The position numbers were made by a program, and so were the translations under genes. Below the pieces are notes generated by a model. It did no database searches. It was not told the origin of the DNA and saw only the letters and a program-made list of their open reading frames with translations. Below, piece after piece: positions 13,166-28,268 of a stretch of DNA of 64,000 bases. Position 1 is the stretch's first letter. Each line of letters begins with the position of its first letter. The stretch comes from Cryptolaemus montrouzieri (taxonomy: Eukaryota > Arthropoda > Insecta > Coleoptera > Coccinellidae): contig JABFTP020000186.1 of assembly GCA_013387265.2 (NCBI GenBank), positions 31,810,605 through 31,874,604 on the forward strand. The letters run 5' to 3'.

Positions 13166-14969
13166 TTGTCAATGTCAGTGCCCACGTTCAGAAGGAGCTT
13201 TTTCTTTCACACACACTCACTCCTGTTGCAATTGTGTAACGACTCGATAAAAAGATGCTCGAGTTGGACTTCGTCCACGAAAACGTTCAGAATAAAGTCT
13301 AACGGTGTTATCAACATTCTAGCATATTCTCGATAAATAAAAACTATCTATGTTTCTTCCACAGAAATAGCCTCAATTCTCAATAAAAGCGTCACAAAAA
13401 CAAGAATATGAAGTGATAATCCTAATTTGAGCGACAACTAGTAACCAATAAAATGGAGTTGAAGTAACGAATTCGAAGTTATTGTGAGATCGGAGTGAAA
13501 AATTTCAACTCATGAATCCTGCTGCATGAAAGCACTAAAACAGGTGGATCTCAAAATTACCTTGATGCTTGAATCAAGCTTGATATATTGCTATGAAACT
13601 TCCTTTTCTGTCATTTGTGGGGTTATAAGAGAGGGTCCCACTTTAATATTTGAATCTGGTCATCGAATGACCTAGCGGTTAAGGCCGAGATCGTTTTCAA
13701 GATGACGTCGAGATGGCATTTCTTTCACCCTACAACTTCAGTACTTATTAGGCATTCTGAGTGACCACACCCAACTACTGCGTACAATAAGACTCCCTGA
13801 TTTTATTTCATTATGCACATTTCGTGGCTGTAATGTGACTTAAAACGAGAAAACTATAAGATTAAAAAGAGTTCATTTTTTTCCAATCGAATTTCGTGTT
13901 GAAAATGGGCGTTTCTTTTTGAAAAGTGTATTCCTATTCGAAAACACTATTTCCAGCTTGACCTGGAGGTTGTTGTATGGATCACTCACTGGCCCTCTTA
14001 GTATCTTACAACTTTTATTCAAACATTTTCTGGAAATAATCAAGTCCAACCAAGATATAGTTTTGTCTAAAGAACTGTATTTATTGCATTCATCAGTTCG
14101 GTACAGATATCTGTTTTTGTGATAACTTATTCTTATGCTTTCATGTTTTGGTATCCGTTTTCCATTTTGGCCTTCGAAATTTCTTCATACAATCTGCCTA
14201 AAAAATTCGTCGTCGGCTGTTTCACCGTAATAGCAACAACGATTCCTGTTTCCTGTTCAATAAATATATTCAATACTAAATTCCCCATTATTGAACGGGG
14301 AAAATTTTCCACAATGAAAAATGAACTGTTGAGCAAAGTTTATCAATTACTTTCCTGAAATTGTATTTAGATTATCTGACTGAAAGACATCGTAAAAAAA
14401 ACTTATCTTCTCTCAATTTACGAAAAATGGCCAATGAAATGGATTTCATTTTCGGTGAGAACATTGTCGAGGTGTAGAGGCTAGTTAACCAAACTAAAAT
14501 GAGCAGATTTACCATTGAATCTCATCATCTCCAATGACTGTCAAACTGTTGTGAATGCGAATATGCTTGTTTATTGTGAATATCTTCACAGGCATTATAG
14601 TTCTTTATTTTTTGCAAATAAAGATGATTACCCTTCGAGCAGATGGGCAGTTTAATATACGAGTTAGTGTATTCATTATTATTATTATTTATAAATAAAT
14701 GGTGACGACAAAGTTGTATAAAAGCCCAATAACTTGAAGGAGAGTAAAGAAAAAGTTTGTCGACGAAGCGTCCACCACCCAGTCACTTAAGCTCTTCCAA
14801 ATATCAAATATTCTGCGAAAGAAGAAATGTTGTTCAGCCCATCACCTTCCTTAGCTTCATCTGACGTTCTCTCGAAGAAACATCAATATTTGATGCGGAT
14901 AAGTCCGCTCAATTGGCAGAGTTGAACTTTACGATGCGAAGAGTGTATATAAGTTCTGTTGAGGGTACA
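13166..14969. other. No recognisable gene; possible tRNA-like scrap
   Basis: At about 13667-13690 the string CCTAGCGGTTAAGG resembles a tRNA A box, but no B box follows. Open frames at 13919-14358 have no recognised domain, although the reverse frame at 14133-14336 looks protein-like. An (ATT)n patch lies at about 14674. Confidence 0.4.
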
Positions 14970-15289
14970 AACACAAAGAAAGCAGGTAACTCTCGTGAAC
15001 ACTGATAGTTCGGTAAACTTTCAACTGCACGCTACTTCTTTTGTGTGCTACTGGGGCAATTTGTAAGCGCTGGTTGCTAGTTGCAGAAGCAGATCTTTAT
15101 TTTCTGTGAGATAGATTAACGAGTTGGGCCGTTTTCACAAAACTTAAATGGTCTAACTACGACAGAAATTCAGTAACAATCAAGCAAACAGTCCTCTTGT
15201 GACCATACAGCTTGCATTTGAATATCAGTATGAGTTGTATCTTAATCTAAAATTGCTATTTCCTGTATGCAATCGTACCAATTTTGCAG

Positions 15290-16160
15290 AGTTTAATTGA
15301 AGAAGGCAATCAATGTACTTGCGCCGGGTGGAGTCGAGTAGATGAGAAGAAAGGGGCCAAGCACATAACCCTGAGGAACAACATTGATGACGTTTCTCTT
15401 AGCCGAAAACGAGCTGACAACCCTCAGAAAGAATATTGTTGCAGTCATATATTCCTTGATTGACATAGGTAGATATCCTCTCACATCACTGTGCTTAGTT
15501 TGAAGAAGAAGTTATAGTCATGTCTTTTACACTCAACAGCAGATAAGTGGTGGTGAATCAACCTTTGATGAACCCATGCAACTCTTCGCTGATAACCTGA
15601 TTCCCATAATGTGAAACCGTCATTTCATCGACTATAATAGATTTCATGGTCTTAGACGTCATGCATAGAGGGTTTATTTGTCTATTTTTTGATGGAAGTT
15701 ATTCATCGCCTTTCTTTAATGCAGTAGTAATGGGTACAGATTTCCATGAAGATGGTAAACATGAAATTTACACAGAGGAAAACAAAGAATATCCGCATTA
15801 TTTGTGAGCAATTTCAGATTCATGAATAACCTCAATGTCAATGCCGCAAAAATTCAATGCATCACTATTGATATAGTTTCTCAAGTATACATAAACTTTA
15901 CCTTCTCTGAGAGTTTTCCAGTCACACCGATAGGTAGTATGAGCCTTGATGTTTACGAATGAGTTAGAAATTTCTTCGAGTAGCCAGGTTTCGGTTATGA
16001 ATATGAAATGTTGATGAGAGCTTTCTGCAAACAGTTCATGTAACTTCGATAGTAAATAATTCAGATGGGTGTACTTACACGACATGCCACATGAAGTTTC
16101 AGCTGAACCAGATATTTCAATGTCCACGAAAAATAATGGCAATCTTTGGAACACAGTTTT
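15290..16160 (-). pseudogene. Jockey-type retrotransposon ORF2 fossil (unit 1)
   Basis: Reverse strand, endonuclease then RT. The 15798-16154 frame gives an APE-type endonuclease stretch (LSKLHELF, FIFITETWLLEEIS, KAHTTYRCDW). The 15293-15484 frame gives the RT segment VVPQGYVLGPFLLIYS, matching the usual V-P-Q-G-S-x-L-G-P motif. Most of the RT, including the Y/F-A-D-D site, is gone. The same fossil, with the same lesions, is in unit 2, so it predates the duplication. Confidence 0.75.
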
Positions 16161-17231
16161 TGTATTTGATAATCAGATTAATTTCTCCTTAATTTTTCTA
16201 CTCTCCAGCTCGCCTCGAAAATCTCTCACTTCTTATTGTTGAAGAGGTTTTTGATAACTTATGAATTTAAAATTTCTTCTTCCACAGACTCTAATAGATT
16301 ATCGTTCGTTTCTTGAAATTTTATCCAAACTTTGCTCGTGAGACCTAGCACTACCTTGATCTTCCGAGGGTGTTTCCACCCTATTTCCTCCTGTAACGTT
16401 TCTTAGTTCTTGAAATTATTGTTGGGCTCAAATCAAACACTTCAACGTTACAGAACTGTAACTAGTTTATTTACACGTAGACTGAACAATTATAATACTA
16501 ACTAAATGATTAATTTATGAGCACAATCTATACTGCTCAATTTATTCCTAACACTTCGTCCACCTATTCGCGCTCTGTATTCAAACTTCATTCTCTGCGC
16601 TTCGCGCTCTCTTGTTATATAAAAAAACGAATTGTTCAAGAACATTTGCGTAACTTCGGCTTTGTTCCAGATCTTCGTTCGAGAACCTTCCGGAAACAGC
16701 AACACTGATTTCTTCGTAATAGGGTGCGCTGAAACGTCAAAATCTTTCTCTAAGTCTCCGGAAAGTGCCGTGTACTCGTCAGTCCGCCGGGGGTGACAGG
16801 GTCGGCTTCAGGGACGATTGCATATCGTTTCACTTCTTTCTTCGTACCTCATGCTCGAAATCTCATATTTAGTAGCTACGAGAACCATACGCAATAGAAC
16901 ACTCTTGGTGAGATGGATTTTATGAACTGCTCATTTGTAGCAGTATCGACACACTGTGCAGACGGTTGGTCATTGAACTCAGTTTAGTTATTTATTTCAG
17001 TAAATTTGCCGTTGAGTTCATTCAGTTCTTTGCGCTTATCATTCTTAAAACACCCGAGCTAAACATCATAGCGACCAGTTGAAAAGCGCTGATACTAAAA
17101 ATTCTGAATCGCTGCCTCGTAACGCGATCTTCAACAGAGAGCCCGGTGCATGCGAGAGAAAACTGTCCCTTCAATCATCATCCTGAAATGTAGTTGCATT
17201 CTTGCCTGCATATTACATTTCATGCATGTAA

Positions 17232-17248
17232 CCTAACCTAACCTAACC
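17232..17248. repeat. Short (CCTAA)n telomere-like patch
   Basis: Just over three copies of CCTAA, the complement of the arthropod telomere unit TTAGG. The unit 2 counterpart near 20943 has a substitution. Similar two-copy patches occur near 30001, 44759 and 54334, so this may be a common background motif. Confidence 0.5.
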
Positions 17249-18722
17249 GTAATAAGAAGCAATAACAATCGATAATACTGTCACTACTATTATTGTTGCT
17301 GGTATGAAAATCATCAGGTAAATGCGTCTCATCTTGGTGTAGTTGAAATAAGTGAGGTTGATGAAAAAAGGAAATGGTTATGATTGATCCATTGATCGAA
17401 CCTAACTTTACATTTGTTAAGAAATCAATGAGACAAAACCGTCAGAAGAAAATTGTGATAAGTAGCAATAAGAAAATGTTGGACGCAAGATTTTATATGT
17501 TTAACGTAAAACAACTTACAACGAAATAATATCCGCCCAACAACTAATTCCTCACAATAACCTGGACGATATAATAAAATGTCAAGATTATCGAAGGAGA
17601 AGGTTTAATGGCATAATTAGTAGAACTTGCCCTACTTCCTTTCGTATTTATAAATATCAGTGTTCATATGTTCAGTTCGCACAGCTTCTTTTTTCATTTT
17701 CCCAGATCACTTTGTTCTCCGAGCCCTAGAAGTTTCTTAAGTTCTTTTTCTGTGTTCAAATAAAGCATTGTCAGGTAACCAAAAAAAAAATGAATTGTTA
17801 GAGTATGAGCTTATATAGAAGGATTGATGTATTAAATTTATAACTCGACAAAGTTCAATTTAAAACTTGAAGTTTGTTCAATTTCATCACGCTTCCACGA
17901 ACGTCGATGATATAATATCCTTCTGAAACAGGTATTGATTGGTTTCAAGAATAAAATAAATCCCAGTGTTTTGTAGAAGAAGCTCTTTTTCAACTTTCGA
18001 ACAATAGAAAGTTTGAAGATATTTTGTCTTCATTCTTTTCAATCGTAAGAATTCCTGATGACACCTGAATACATTTTGAGGAAAAATATTGCCTATTTAA
18101 ATTCTGTATGAGAACGAGAGAATTTTTCTTATAAGAGTTCTATATTACAGTAACTTTACTACATTTTGTCCCACATAAGTGTTAGTTTAGCTCAAGTCTT
18201 TATGAATTCGCTATATTTTCGTCACATTCATGTATTACCAGTATTCATTTGTTCATTCATTTATTTATTTATAATGGCGATTGGAGTGAATAATTTTCAG
18301 TAATAGAAATGGAGTCTTCTTTGATTTTCTGCATAAATTCCAATCGTCTGAGGCGTTATAAGTAGTCAGTAATTTCGCTGGATTTCCTCGATAACCAATT
18401 CAATAAGAGAGTGGAGAGATTTTGAATTTTATTTTGTTATATTAACCTAGATCGATATCTGCTATGCCAAGGGTAAGTCAAATTCATTCTGTTCATTTTA
18501 AAAATATATATTCGAGAGATATGGTATTGTTATAGATTTTTTTTCACCGACAAGATATTCTATGAGTTTTCATCTTTATGCCAAACCTTGGTATTTCACG
18601 ACTGGGGTAACCACGTCTTTAGGGAACTAGTCTTGCCACCTAGGCCAGTCACCTTGCGAACCATATTCAGCCAATCAAGTAATCTGTAAGCTGTAAGATA
18701 CAGAAATACCAGAAAACTGATG

Positions 18723-21700
18723 AACACAAAGAAAGCAGGTAACTCTCGTGAACACTGATAGTTCGGTAAACTTTCAACTGCACGCTACTTCTTTTGTGTG
18801 CTACTGAGGCAATTTGTAAGCGCTGGTTGCTAGTTGCAGAAACAGATCTTTATTTTCTGTGAGATAGATTAACGAATTGGGCCGTTTTCACAAAACTTAT
18901 ATGGTCTAACTACGACAGAAATTCAGTAACAATCAAGCAAACAGTCCTCTTGTGACCATACAGCTTGCATTTGAATATCATTATGAGTTGTATCTTAATC
19001 TAAAATTGCTATTTCCTGTATGCAATCGTACCAATTTTGCAGAGTTTGATTGAAGAAGGCAATCAATGTACTTGCGCCGGGTAGAGTCGAGTAGATGAGA
19101 AGAAAGGGGCCAAGCACATAACCCTGAGGAACAACATTGATGACGTTTCTCTTAGCCGAAAACGAGCTGACAACCCTCAGAAAGAATATTGTTGCAGTCA
19201 TATATTCCTTGATTGACATAGGTAGATATCCTCTCACATCACTGTGCTTAGTTTGAAGAAGAAGTTATAGTCATGTCTTTTACACTCAACAGCAGATTAG
19301 TGGTGGTGAATCTACCTTTGATGAACCCATGCAACTCTTCGCTGATAACCTGATTCCCATAATGTGAAACCGTCATTTCATCGACTATAATAGATTTCAT
19401 GGTCTTAGACGTCATGCATAGAAGGTTTATTTGTCTATTTTTTTATGGAAGTTATTCATCGCCTTTCTTTAATGCAGAAGTAATGGGTACAGATTTCCAT
19501 GAAGATGGTAAACATGAAATTTATACAGAGGAAAACAAAGAATATCCGCATTATTTGTGAGCAATTTCAGATTCATGAATAACCTCAATGTCAATGCCGC
19601 AAAAATTCAATGCATCACTATTGATATAGTTGCTCAAGTATACATAAACTTTACCTTCTCTGCGAGTGTTCCAGTCACACCGATAGGTAGTATGAGCCTT
19701 GATGTTCACGAATGAATTAGAAATTTCTTCGAGTAGCCAGGTTTCGGTTATGAATATAAAATGTTGATGAGAGCTTTCTGCAAACAGTTCATGTAACTTC
19801 GATAGTAAAAAATTCAGATGGGTGTACTTACACGACATGCCACATGAAGTTTCAGCTGAACCAGATATTTTGATGTCCACGAAAAATAATGGCAATCTTT
19901 GGAACACAGTTTCTGTATTTGATAATCAGATTAATTTCTCCTTAATTTTTCTACTCTCCAGCTCGCCTCGAAAATCTCTCACTTCTTATTGTTGAAGAGG
20001 TTTTTGATAACTTATGAATTTAAAATTTCTTCTTCCACAGACTCTAATAGATTATTTTTCGTTTCTTGAAATTTTATCCAAACTTTGCTCGTGAGACCTA
20101 GCACTACCTTGATCTTCCGAGGGTGTTTCCACCCTATTTCCTCCTGTAACGTTTCTTAGTTCTCGAAATTATTTTTGGGCTCAAATCAAAACACTTGAAC
20201 AATTATAATACTATCTAAATGACTAATTTATGAGCACAATCGATACTGCTCAATTTATTCCTAACACTTCGTCCACCTATTCGCGCTCTGTATTCAAACT
20301 TCATTCTCTGCGCTTCGCGCTCTCTTCTTATGTAAAAAAACGAATTATTCAAGAACATTTGCGTAACTTCGGCTTTGTTCCAGATCTTCGTTCGAGAACC
20401 TTCCGGAAACAGAAACACTGATTTCTTCGTAGTAGGGTGCGCTGAAACGTCAAAATCTTTCTCGAAGTCTCCGGAAAGTGCCGTGTACTCGTCAGTCCGC
20501 CGGGGGTAACAGGGTCGGCTTCAGGGACGATTGGATATCGTTTCACTTCTTTCTTCGTACCTCATGCTCGAAATCTCATATTTAGTAGCTACGAGAACCA
20601 TACGCAATAGAACACTCTTGGTGAGATGGATTTTATGAACTGCTCATTTGTAGCAGCATCGACACACTGTGCAGACGGTTGGTCATTGAACTCAGTTCAG
20701 TTATTTATTTCAGTAAATTTGCCGTTGAGTTCATTCAGTTCTTTGCGCTTATCATTCTTGAAACACTCGAGCAAAACATCATAGCGACCAGTTGAAAAGC
20801 GCTGATACTAAAAATTCTGAATCGCTGCCTCGTAACGCGATCTTCAACAGAGAGCCCGGTGCATGCGAGATAAAACTGTCCCTTCAATCATCACCCTGAA
20901 ATTTAGTTGCATTCTTGCCTGCATATTACATTTCGTGCATGTAACCTAACCTAACCTCACCGTAATAAGAATCAATAACAATCGATAATAATGTCACTAC
21001 TACTATTATTGTTGCTGGCATGAAAATCATCTGGTAAATGCGTCTCATCTTGGTGCAGTTGAAATAAGTGAGGTTGATGAAAAAAGGAAATGGTTATGAT
21101 TGATCCATTGATCGAACCCAACTTTACATTTGTTAAGAAATCAATGAGACAAAACCGTCAGAAGAAAATTGTGATAAGTAGCAATAAGAAAATGTTGGAC
21201 GCAAGATTTTATATGTTTAACGTAAAACAACTTACAACGAAATAATATCCGCCCAACAACTAATTCCTCATAATAACCTGAACGATATAATTTAATGTCA
21301 AGATTATCGAAGGAGAAGGTTTAATGGCATAATTAGTAGAACTTGCCCTACTTCCTTTCGTATTTATAAATATCAGTGTTCATATGTTCAGTTCGCACAG
21401 CTTCTTTTTTCATTTTCCCCGATCACTTTGTTCTCCGAGCCCTAGAAGTTTCTTAAGTTCTTTTTCTGTGTTGAAATAAAGCATTGTCAGGTGACCAAAA
21501 AAAAATGAATTGTTAGAGTATGAGCTTATATAGAAGGATTGATGTATTAAATTTATAACTCGACAAAGTTCAATTTAAAACTTGAAGTTTGTTCAATTTC
21601 ATCACGCTTCCACGAACGTCGATGATATAATATCCTTCTGAAACAGGTATTGATTGGTTTCAAGAATAAAATAAATCCCAGTGTTTTGTAGAAGAAGCTC

Positions 21701-22405
21701 TTTTTCAACTTTCGAACAATAGAAAGTTTGAAGATATTTTGTCTTCATTCTTTTCAATCGTAAGAATTCCAGATGACACCTGAATACATGTGTGATTAAA
21801 ATATTGCCTATTCAAATTCGAACGAGAGAATTTTTCTTATAAGAGTTCTATATTACAGTAACTTTACTACATTTTGTCCCACATAAGTGTTAGTTTAGCT
21901 CAAGTCTTTATGAATTCGCTATATTTTCGTCACATTCATGTATTACCAGTATTCATTTGTTTATTCATTTATTTATTTATAATGGCGATTGGAGTGAATA
22001 ATTTTCAGTAATAGAAATGTAGTCTTCTTTGATTTTCTGGATAAATTCCAATCGTCTGAGGCGTTATAAGTAGTCAGTAATTTCGCTGGATTTCCTCGAT
22101 AACCAATTCAATTAGAGAGTGGAGAGATTTTGAATTTTATATTAATTATATAATAATTATATTAACCTAGATCGATGTCTGCTATTCCACGGGTAAGTCA
22201 AATTCATTCTGTTCATTTTAAAAATATATATTCGAGAGATATGGTATTGTTTTTATCTTTATGCCAAACCTTGGTATTTCACGACTGGGGTAACCACGTC
22301 TTTAGGGAACTAGTCTTGCCACCTAGGCCAGTCACCTTGCGAACCATATTCAGCCCATCAAGTAATCTGTAAGCTGTAAGATACAGAAATACCAGAAAAC
22401 TGATG
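18723..22405. repeat. Tandem segmental duplication, unit 2 (3,683 bp)
   Basis: Second copy of 14970-18722. The junction reads ACTGATG then AACACAAAG with little or no microhomology. Differences are scattered substitutions and a few small gaps, suggesting a fairly recent event. Confidence 0.95.
18990..19910 (-). pseudogene. Jockey-type retrotransposon ORF2 fossil (unit 2)
   Basis: Counterpart of 15290-16160. The endonuclease frame is at 19551-19907 and the RT segment with VVPQGYVLGPF at 18995-19237. Amino-acid changes relative to unit 1 are few (for example EIS to KIS near the start) and no purifying pattern is expected since both are dead. Confidence 0.75.
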
Positions 22406-23702
<1,297 letters not shown>

Positions 23703-23739
23703 TTTTGAAAAGAGAGGATTTACCAAAATTTGAATAATT

Positions 23740-24197
23740 GTATTTACAATAAATGCTTATATCTATAATTTTGGTGTGGGTTGGAAAAAAAAACACAAGT
23801 GTGAGCTCAGGCATTAGCTTGTCTGTTTATGTTATGTTAATGTCGTGTCTACATAAAACTTACCAAAGATTTTTCTGCTTAGCCGCTTCATTCTCTTGCA
23901 TTCCATGATTTCCAAACGGAGACAAGGGTGAAAGGAAGGGTGTTTGGGACAGGAATCTGTAACAATGGAAAAAGAAAACCAGCAGAAAAATATTTCAACA
24001 ATTATACTTCTAATATGTCTAAACGAATCTAGGAAAAGATTCTACATAGCAAGCAGGGTCATGAAAAGGACTAAGGAGATAATAGAAAAAATACATAACC
24101 TGCGATATTTCCTCAAATTCCATCTCTGTTTGACCGAGAGAGCCCCAATGGGCAGGTTCAGTCTTCCAAGTGATGCCGATTATGATCTATAGATGTT
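23740..24197 (+). repeat. Unidentified dispersed repeat, copy 2
   Basis: Homologous to 8454-9126 but lacks two internal segments present there. The flanks beyond 24197 and before the (TA)n are unrelated to those of copy 1. Confidence 0.75.
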
Positions 24198-26530
24198 TTA
24201 GAATCATTATGGACCCAATAATCTGGGTTGACATCGCCCATATATTATTTCTTCGTGGAACTTGTTTAATTTAAAGAAAAATTTGCAAAAAAATTTTGAC
24301 AGTCGTTCAAAAAATATGACGTTTGTCTAGTGAAAGAGTTAGATTAAATATAAATAATAGAACCGGGTAGAACGCTGGTTTGTCATGTCTGATTTGCAGT
24401 CTCTTACATTGACTGGTATAATGAATTCTACCACAGATACATTTTATGGCCTTATTTACAAATAAACTGAATTTATTTCGGACTTTCAAACTTTTCTCGT
24501 TAATTTATTATCCTGTAATCATATATATTTAGTACCATTCTGAAGCGGAGTACGTTTGTGAGAGCTTTATTGGCATGAATGAATGAATGAATATTTTGGA
24601 ATATGTCTGTTAACTAACTCTGTTAGCTTTTTGAAATTTAAAGTGAACCAGAATATTTGAATCAACTCACCCTTCAGAGAGAACAGTCGCTAAATTTTGA
24701 ATTATGTTTGCTCCTTCTTACTCCATACCTGTCTTTTTCCATAAATCTTGATGCAACTGTACTCACAGCTGAATATACTTTGCTTTCTCGATTCTGTATC
24801 TGACACATCATATTGAGTAGAATTGCTCATTATCGCATACAAGATCTGGATCAACAGCCTACGATAATACATTGAATAATTTGCTATCTGATCATGTTGA
24901 CTAGTTTAAATGGAAATGCAAATTATTCCAGTATTCTCCAGATACTTTCTCGGTGTAGACTGTAATACGTCTCCAATAGAATGACCAGGATTTTATGTGC
25001 CGCCAATAGCAGAGATCATCAATAATATGAACATCTTAAGTCGGGGCTGGAATGCTGCCGATTCATTGAATGTCAATTAAGATATACTCCGAAGAAACGC
25101 CCGTCAGTGTCCGAGCGTGAATTTGTAAGGAAGGAAGTAAAGGGGGATTGCCTCGATACAAATCATTCGATATTGCTTTCTCTGTTCACCTCGCACAGAC
25201 ACGGTAATCATGAATGTGTAAATAATGGTAGAGCAATCTTGAGGTTCAACCAAGCGCCAGTTTTTAGATGCTCATATGGGGCAAAATATGAAATATCTAA
25301 TTTTTCTGACTTCACGATTCGAAAGTAAAACTTCCTATCTATATAATGCACTTGTAATATGAAAATCAATTTTTGTATCCTGAGGGCCTTTGTTCTGGAG
25401 CACGTTACAATTTTCATTGAAATTGTGCTCTGGCGCCACTTACATTCAGTATATATTTTTTATCATCCATCCAGGGTGTAGAGGAACGGCCACGTCCATT
25501 GATACAGGACAATAAGTTTCTCTTTATTGTTTAGATAGCAGAAAAGTACTCTTAAAACTTACGACTGGTCATACTCAGTTTATTGTAAGTCAATACTTTG
25601 CAATACACTGAGAGAATCAATATTCTCTCTTACCAGATTGAATATACTGGAAATAAAGTGAAATATTTCGAACGTTCTATCTCATACACCAAAAATACGT
25701 TGACAACTTTAGCAATTTTTTTGTGACCGATTTCATTTTGTTCTACTCGAAGTTATTTATATTCTTATCATAATTCTCTAGGCTCATATTCTGCAGAATT
25801 TAATTCATTTCGCTTCTCTATATGTGCTTTTCTAGCTCCGGGTCATGACGTATGATAAATCTTTTAGACATCGCCAGATTTTCTACGTAATCTTCAACGA
25901 GTTCATGTAGGAAACATTACATTCCTCATGGAGTTATTATATGGAACAACGCGGAAATGAGAACACGAATCTTAAATTGATTTTGAGATTATATAAAATG
26001 AATAAGTTGATAATAAATTTTTGCGTGAACTAAATATTCACAGATTTCGCAATTCAGCATGGAGTCACACGGAATTTTAAACTCTCAACATCATTCTTCC
26101 TAAAACTTTGTGATTAATTAATAATCCAAATAATAATGATATTGGTATAGTTTCTTCAAGTCGCTGATGATGCCAATTACAGATTTGAATGATTATAATG
26201 AGGAAATATAGGATGAGCGCATAGACACACAATTTGAGGCCTTTCATCAGTCAATTACCTTCTAAATGCCTTTTCCTAGATTAAAGCGATCGACGACAGT
26301 CAAAGGTAAATGATAAGTTGAGAAATTGAGTTAACACATTTGAGTAAAGATGCAAATTTATACTCAGCAACAAAGAAGGAGCTCATTTCATATTCTCTTC
26401 TAATGAGAGTCTTAGGATTTCATTATTCAAATGAATCACGTGTCACACGAATTTTGGGAATTCACTCTCTCATTCTTCCTAATTAGCTATGAAAGGAAAA
26501 GTCAGGAGAAATGTCTTATACTCATCAATA

Positions 26531-26539
<9 letters not shown>
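24198..26539. other. No recognisable gene
   Basis: A reverse frame at 24307-24489 has CICGRIHYTSQC, faintly like a zinc knuckle, but too little to assign. A (TGAA)n patch lies at about 24578. The open frame at 25107-25328 has no known domain. Confidence 0.4.

Positions 26540-26609
<70 letters not shown>
26540..26609. repeat. (TA)n microsatellite
   Basis: About 70 bp of TA directly against the 3' end of RLE copy B, preceded by an A-run. Confidence 0.95.
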
Positions 26610-26613
<4 letters not shown>

Positions 26614-28186
26614 TTTACCCCGACGAGTTGCCCATATATCTGTTCATGCAATCAAACTCATTTCATGAAAAAATATAAATCCACCACCCGGTAATTAATA
26701 CCATTGCCAGGCAATGATTATAATCAAAACATATCCTGGAGTAATTATATATTAGGATAACGTTAAATGTTATGAGAATATATCAATCTACCAGAATTTA
26801 TACATACTATAGCATCATCAGACAATGATATCAATGTACCAACGAGTAGTGTCAGAGGCTTTCTCCCCGGAAAAATCCAGTGTACGGACCTTAGTCAAGT
26901 AACACTGAATGTTACTCATTAATAGTTTCCTTTGTGTGAAGTGGTGAACGATCGAATAGAATACTGCTCTGAATATAAATATGACAAAATTGTCAGTTAA
27001 TTATATTACATTTATATAAACAAATAAATAAAATATGAAATGAGATTCTGAGCAGTATAAACTAAAAACTCTACCTCATTATTATTTTCGGAAAGAAACC
27101 TACGAAGAATATTACAAGATTTGATGACTGTTATCTTTTGTAACTGTTCAAACAAATTCTTCTTCAGACCCAAAATCTCAATACTTTTGTGAAGATTTCT
27201 AGGAATAACGCCTGTTGTAGAAATAATAATCGGTAGAATAAATATTTTCTTCATTTTCCACATTTTTTAATCTCGTCGCCAAGCATCATATATTTAGAAA
27301 TTTTTCATTGTATTTATTTTGTATATTATGTGTGTCGGGTATAGCAATATCAATTATATATGTTATTTGATTCTGTTTATCATTAAGAACAATATCTGGT
27401 CTATTGTGTTTTACAGCTCTGTTGCACAGAATTGTTTTATCAAAATAAAGTTTATATTTGTCATTTTCACAAATAATCTCAGGTTCATATTTTTGAAATT
27501 TTTTTCTTTTGGGAATTAGGTCATGTTTAATTCCTAGATTGAGTGAAGTGAATAATATTAGCGACGGCATTATGTCTTTCTAAATAATCTGTTGAAGCAA
27601 GGACTGAGCAAGATGATAATATATGAAAAACTGTTTCTGAAGAACAGAAACATCTACGGCAAGAATCATCTATATTTTGTTTGATGATATGTTTTCTATA
27701 ATTCCTTGTGAAAACAACCTGGTCCTGGATCGCAATTGCCAAGCCTTCTGTTTCAGCAAACAATTCTCCAGATACTAACCATTTATTCGATGCAATTTCA
27801 TCAATATAATCATTTTTCAATTCTTTAGGGTGCTTTCCGTGTAATTCCTTTTGCATCCAACTTTCTCTTTTAGAATTATCATCAAATATATCAAAATCTA
27901 CCTTTTGCATTGTCAAGTTCAGAGGTGTAAGATTATAATCTGAAGCAACAACAATATCATGTAATTTAGACGTTCTCTGTTTATCATGAAAATGGGAACG
28001 TAGATGAAAAATCTGTTTACTATGAAGATTATTCAAATCAATTAATCCACGACCTCCAAGATGTCTAGGTAGTGTAACTCTCTGAACAGCTGACTTTGGG
28101 TGGTGCTTATGATATTTACAGAGTTTCCTCGTTTGACATTGTAACTCATTTAGATCAGTTTTAGACCATTTAATAATTCCAAAAGA

Positions 28187-28189
<3 letters not shown>
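26610..28189 (-). mobile_element. RLE-type non-LTR retrotransposon, copy B (5'-truncated)
   Basis: Reverse-strand copy with (TA)n on both sides. Its 3' end at 26610 reads (on its sense strand) CGTCGGGGTAAAACCC then TA. Its 5' truncation at 28189 lies within a few bases of the truncation point of copy A. Nearly identical to copy C over the shared part, so it is young relative to A. Confidence 0.85.
27075..28189 (-). pseudogene. RLE retrotransposon ORF, C-terminal half, broken (copy B)
   Basis: Sense order: GIIKWSKTD, LPRHLGGRGL, the CCHC knuckle (CRRC...HILSSC) near 27665-27612, a frameshift near 27540 where extra bases replace the sequence of copy C, then the endonuclease RPD-x14-D motif in HNRPDIVLNDK near 27400, then the AAAAAAT frame break at about 27265 and FILPIIISTTGVIP to FLSE. 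The endonuclease motif itself is intact in its own frame. Confidence 0.85.

Positions 28190-28265
<76 letters not shown>
28190..28265. repeat. (TA)n microsatellite
   Basis: About 76 bp of TA directly against the 5' truncation of RLE copy B. Confidence 0.95.

Positions 28266-28268
<3 letters not shown>

Larger units (their letters stand above)
14970..18722. repeat. Tandem segmental duplication, unit 1 (3,753 bp)
   Basis: Followed head-to-tail by unit 2 at 18723-22405. Units share near-identical sequence from AACACAAAGAAAGCAGG to AGAAAACTGATG. Unit 1 is longer by about 70 bp because of small gaps, including one of about 40 bp near 16440-16480 and one of about 37 bp near 18535-18570. Contents: a jockey-type fossil, a (CCTAA)n patch and otherwise unassigned DNA. 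Confidence 0.95.

Noticed and set aside
13660..13720. tRNA gene or SINE head at CCTAGCGGTTAAGG
   Set aside because: No B box and no cloverleaf can be drawn downstream.
17232..17248. Interstitial telomere tract
   Set aside because: Only about three units; similar two-unit patches are scattered through the window, so a telomere-fusion origin is not supported.
24307..24489. Zinc-knuckle-like CICGRIHYTSQC on the reverse strand
   Set aside because: Spacing does not fit a standard CCHC knuckle and no adjoining gag or RT sequence was found.
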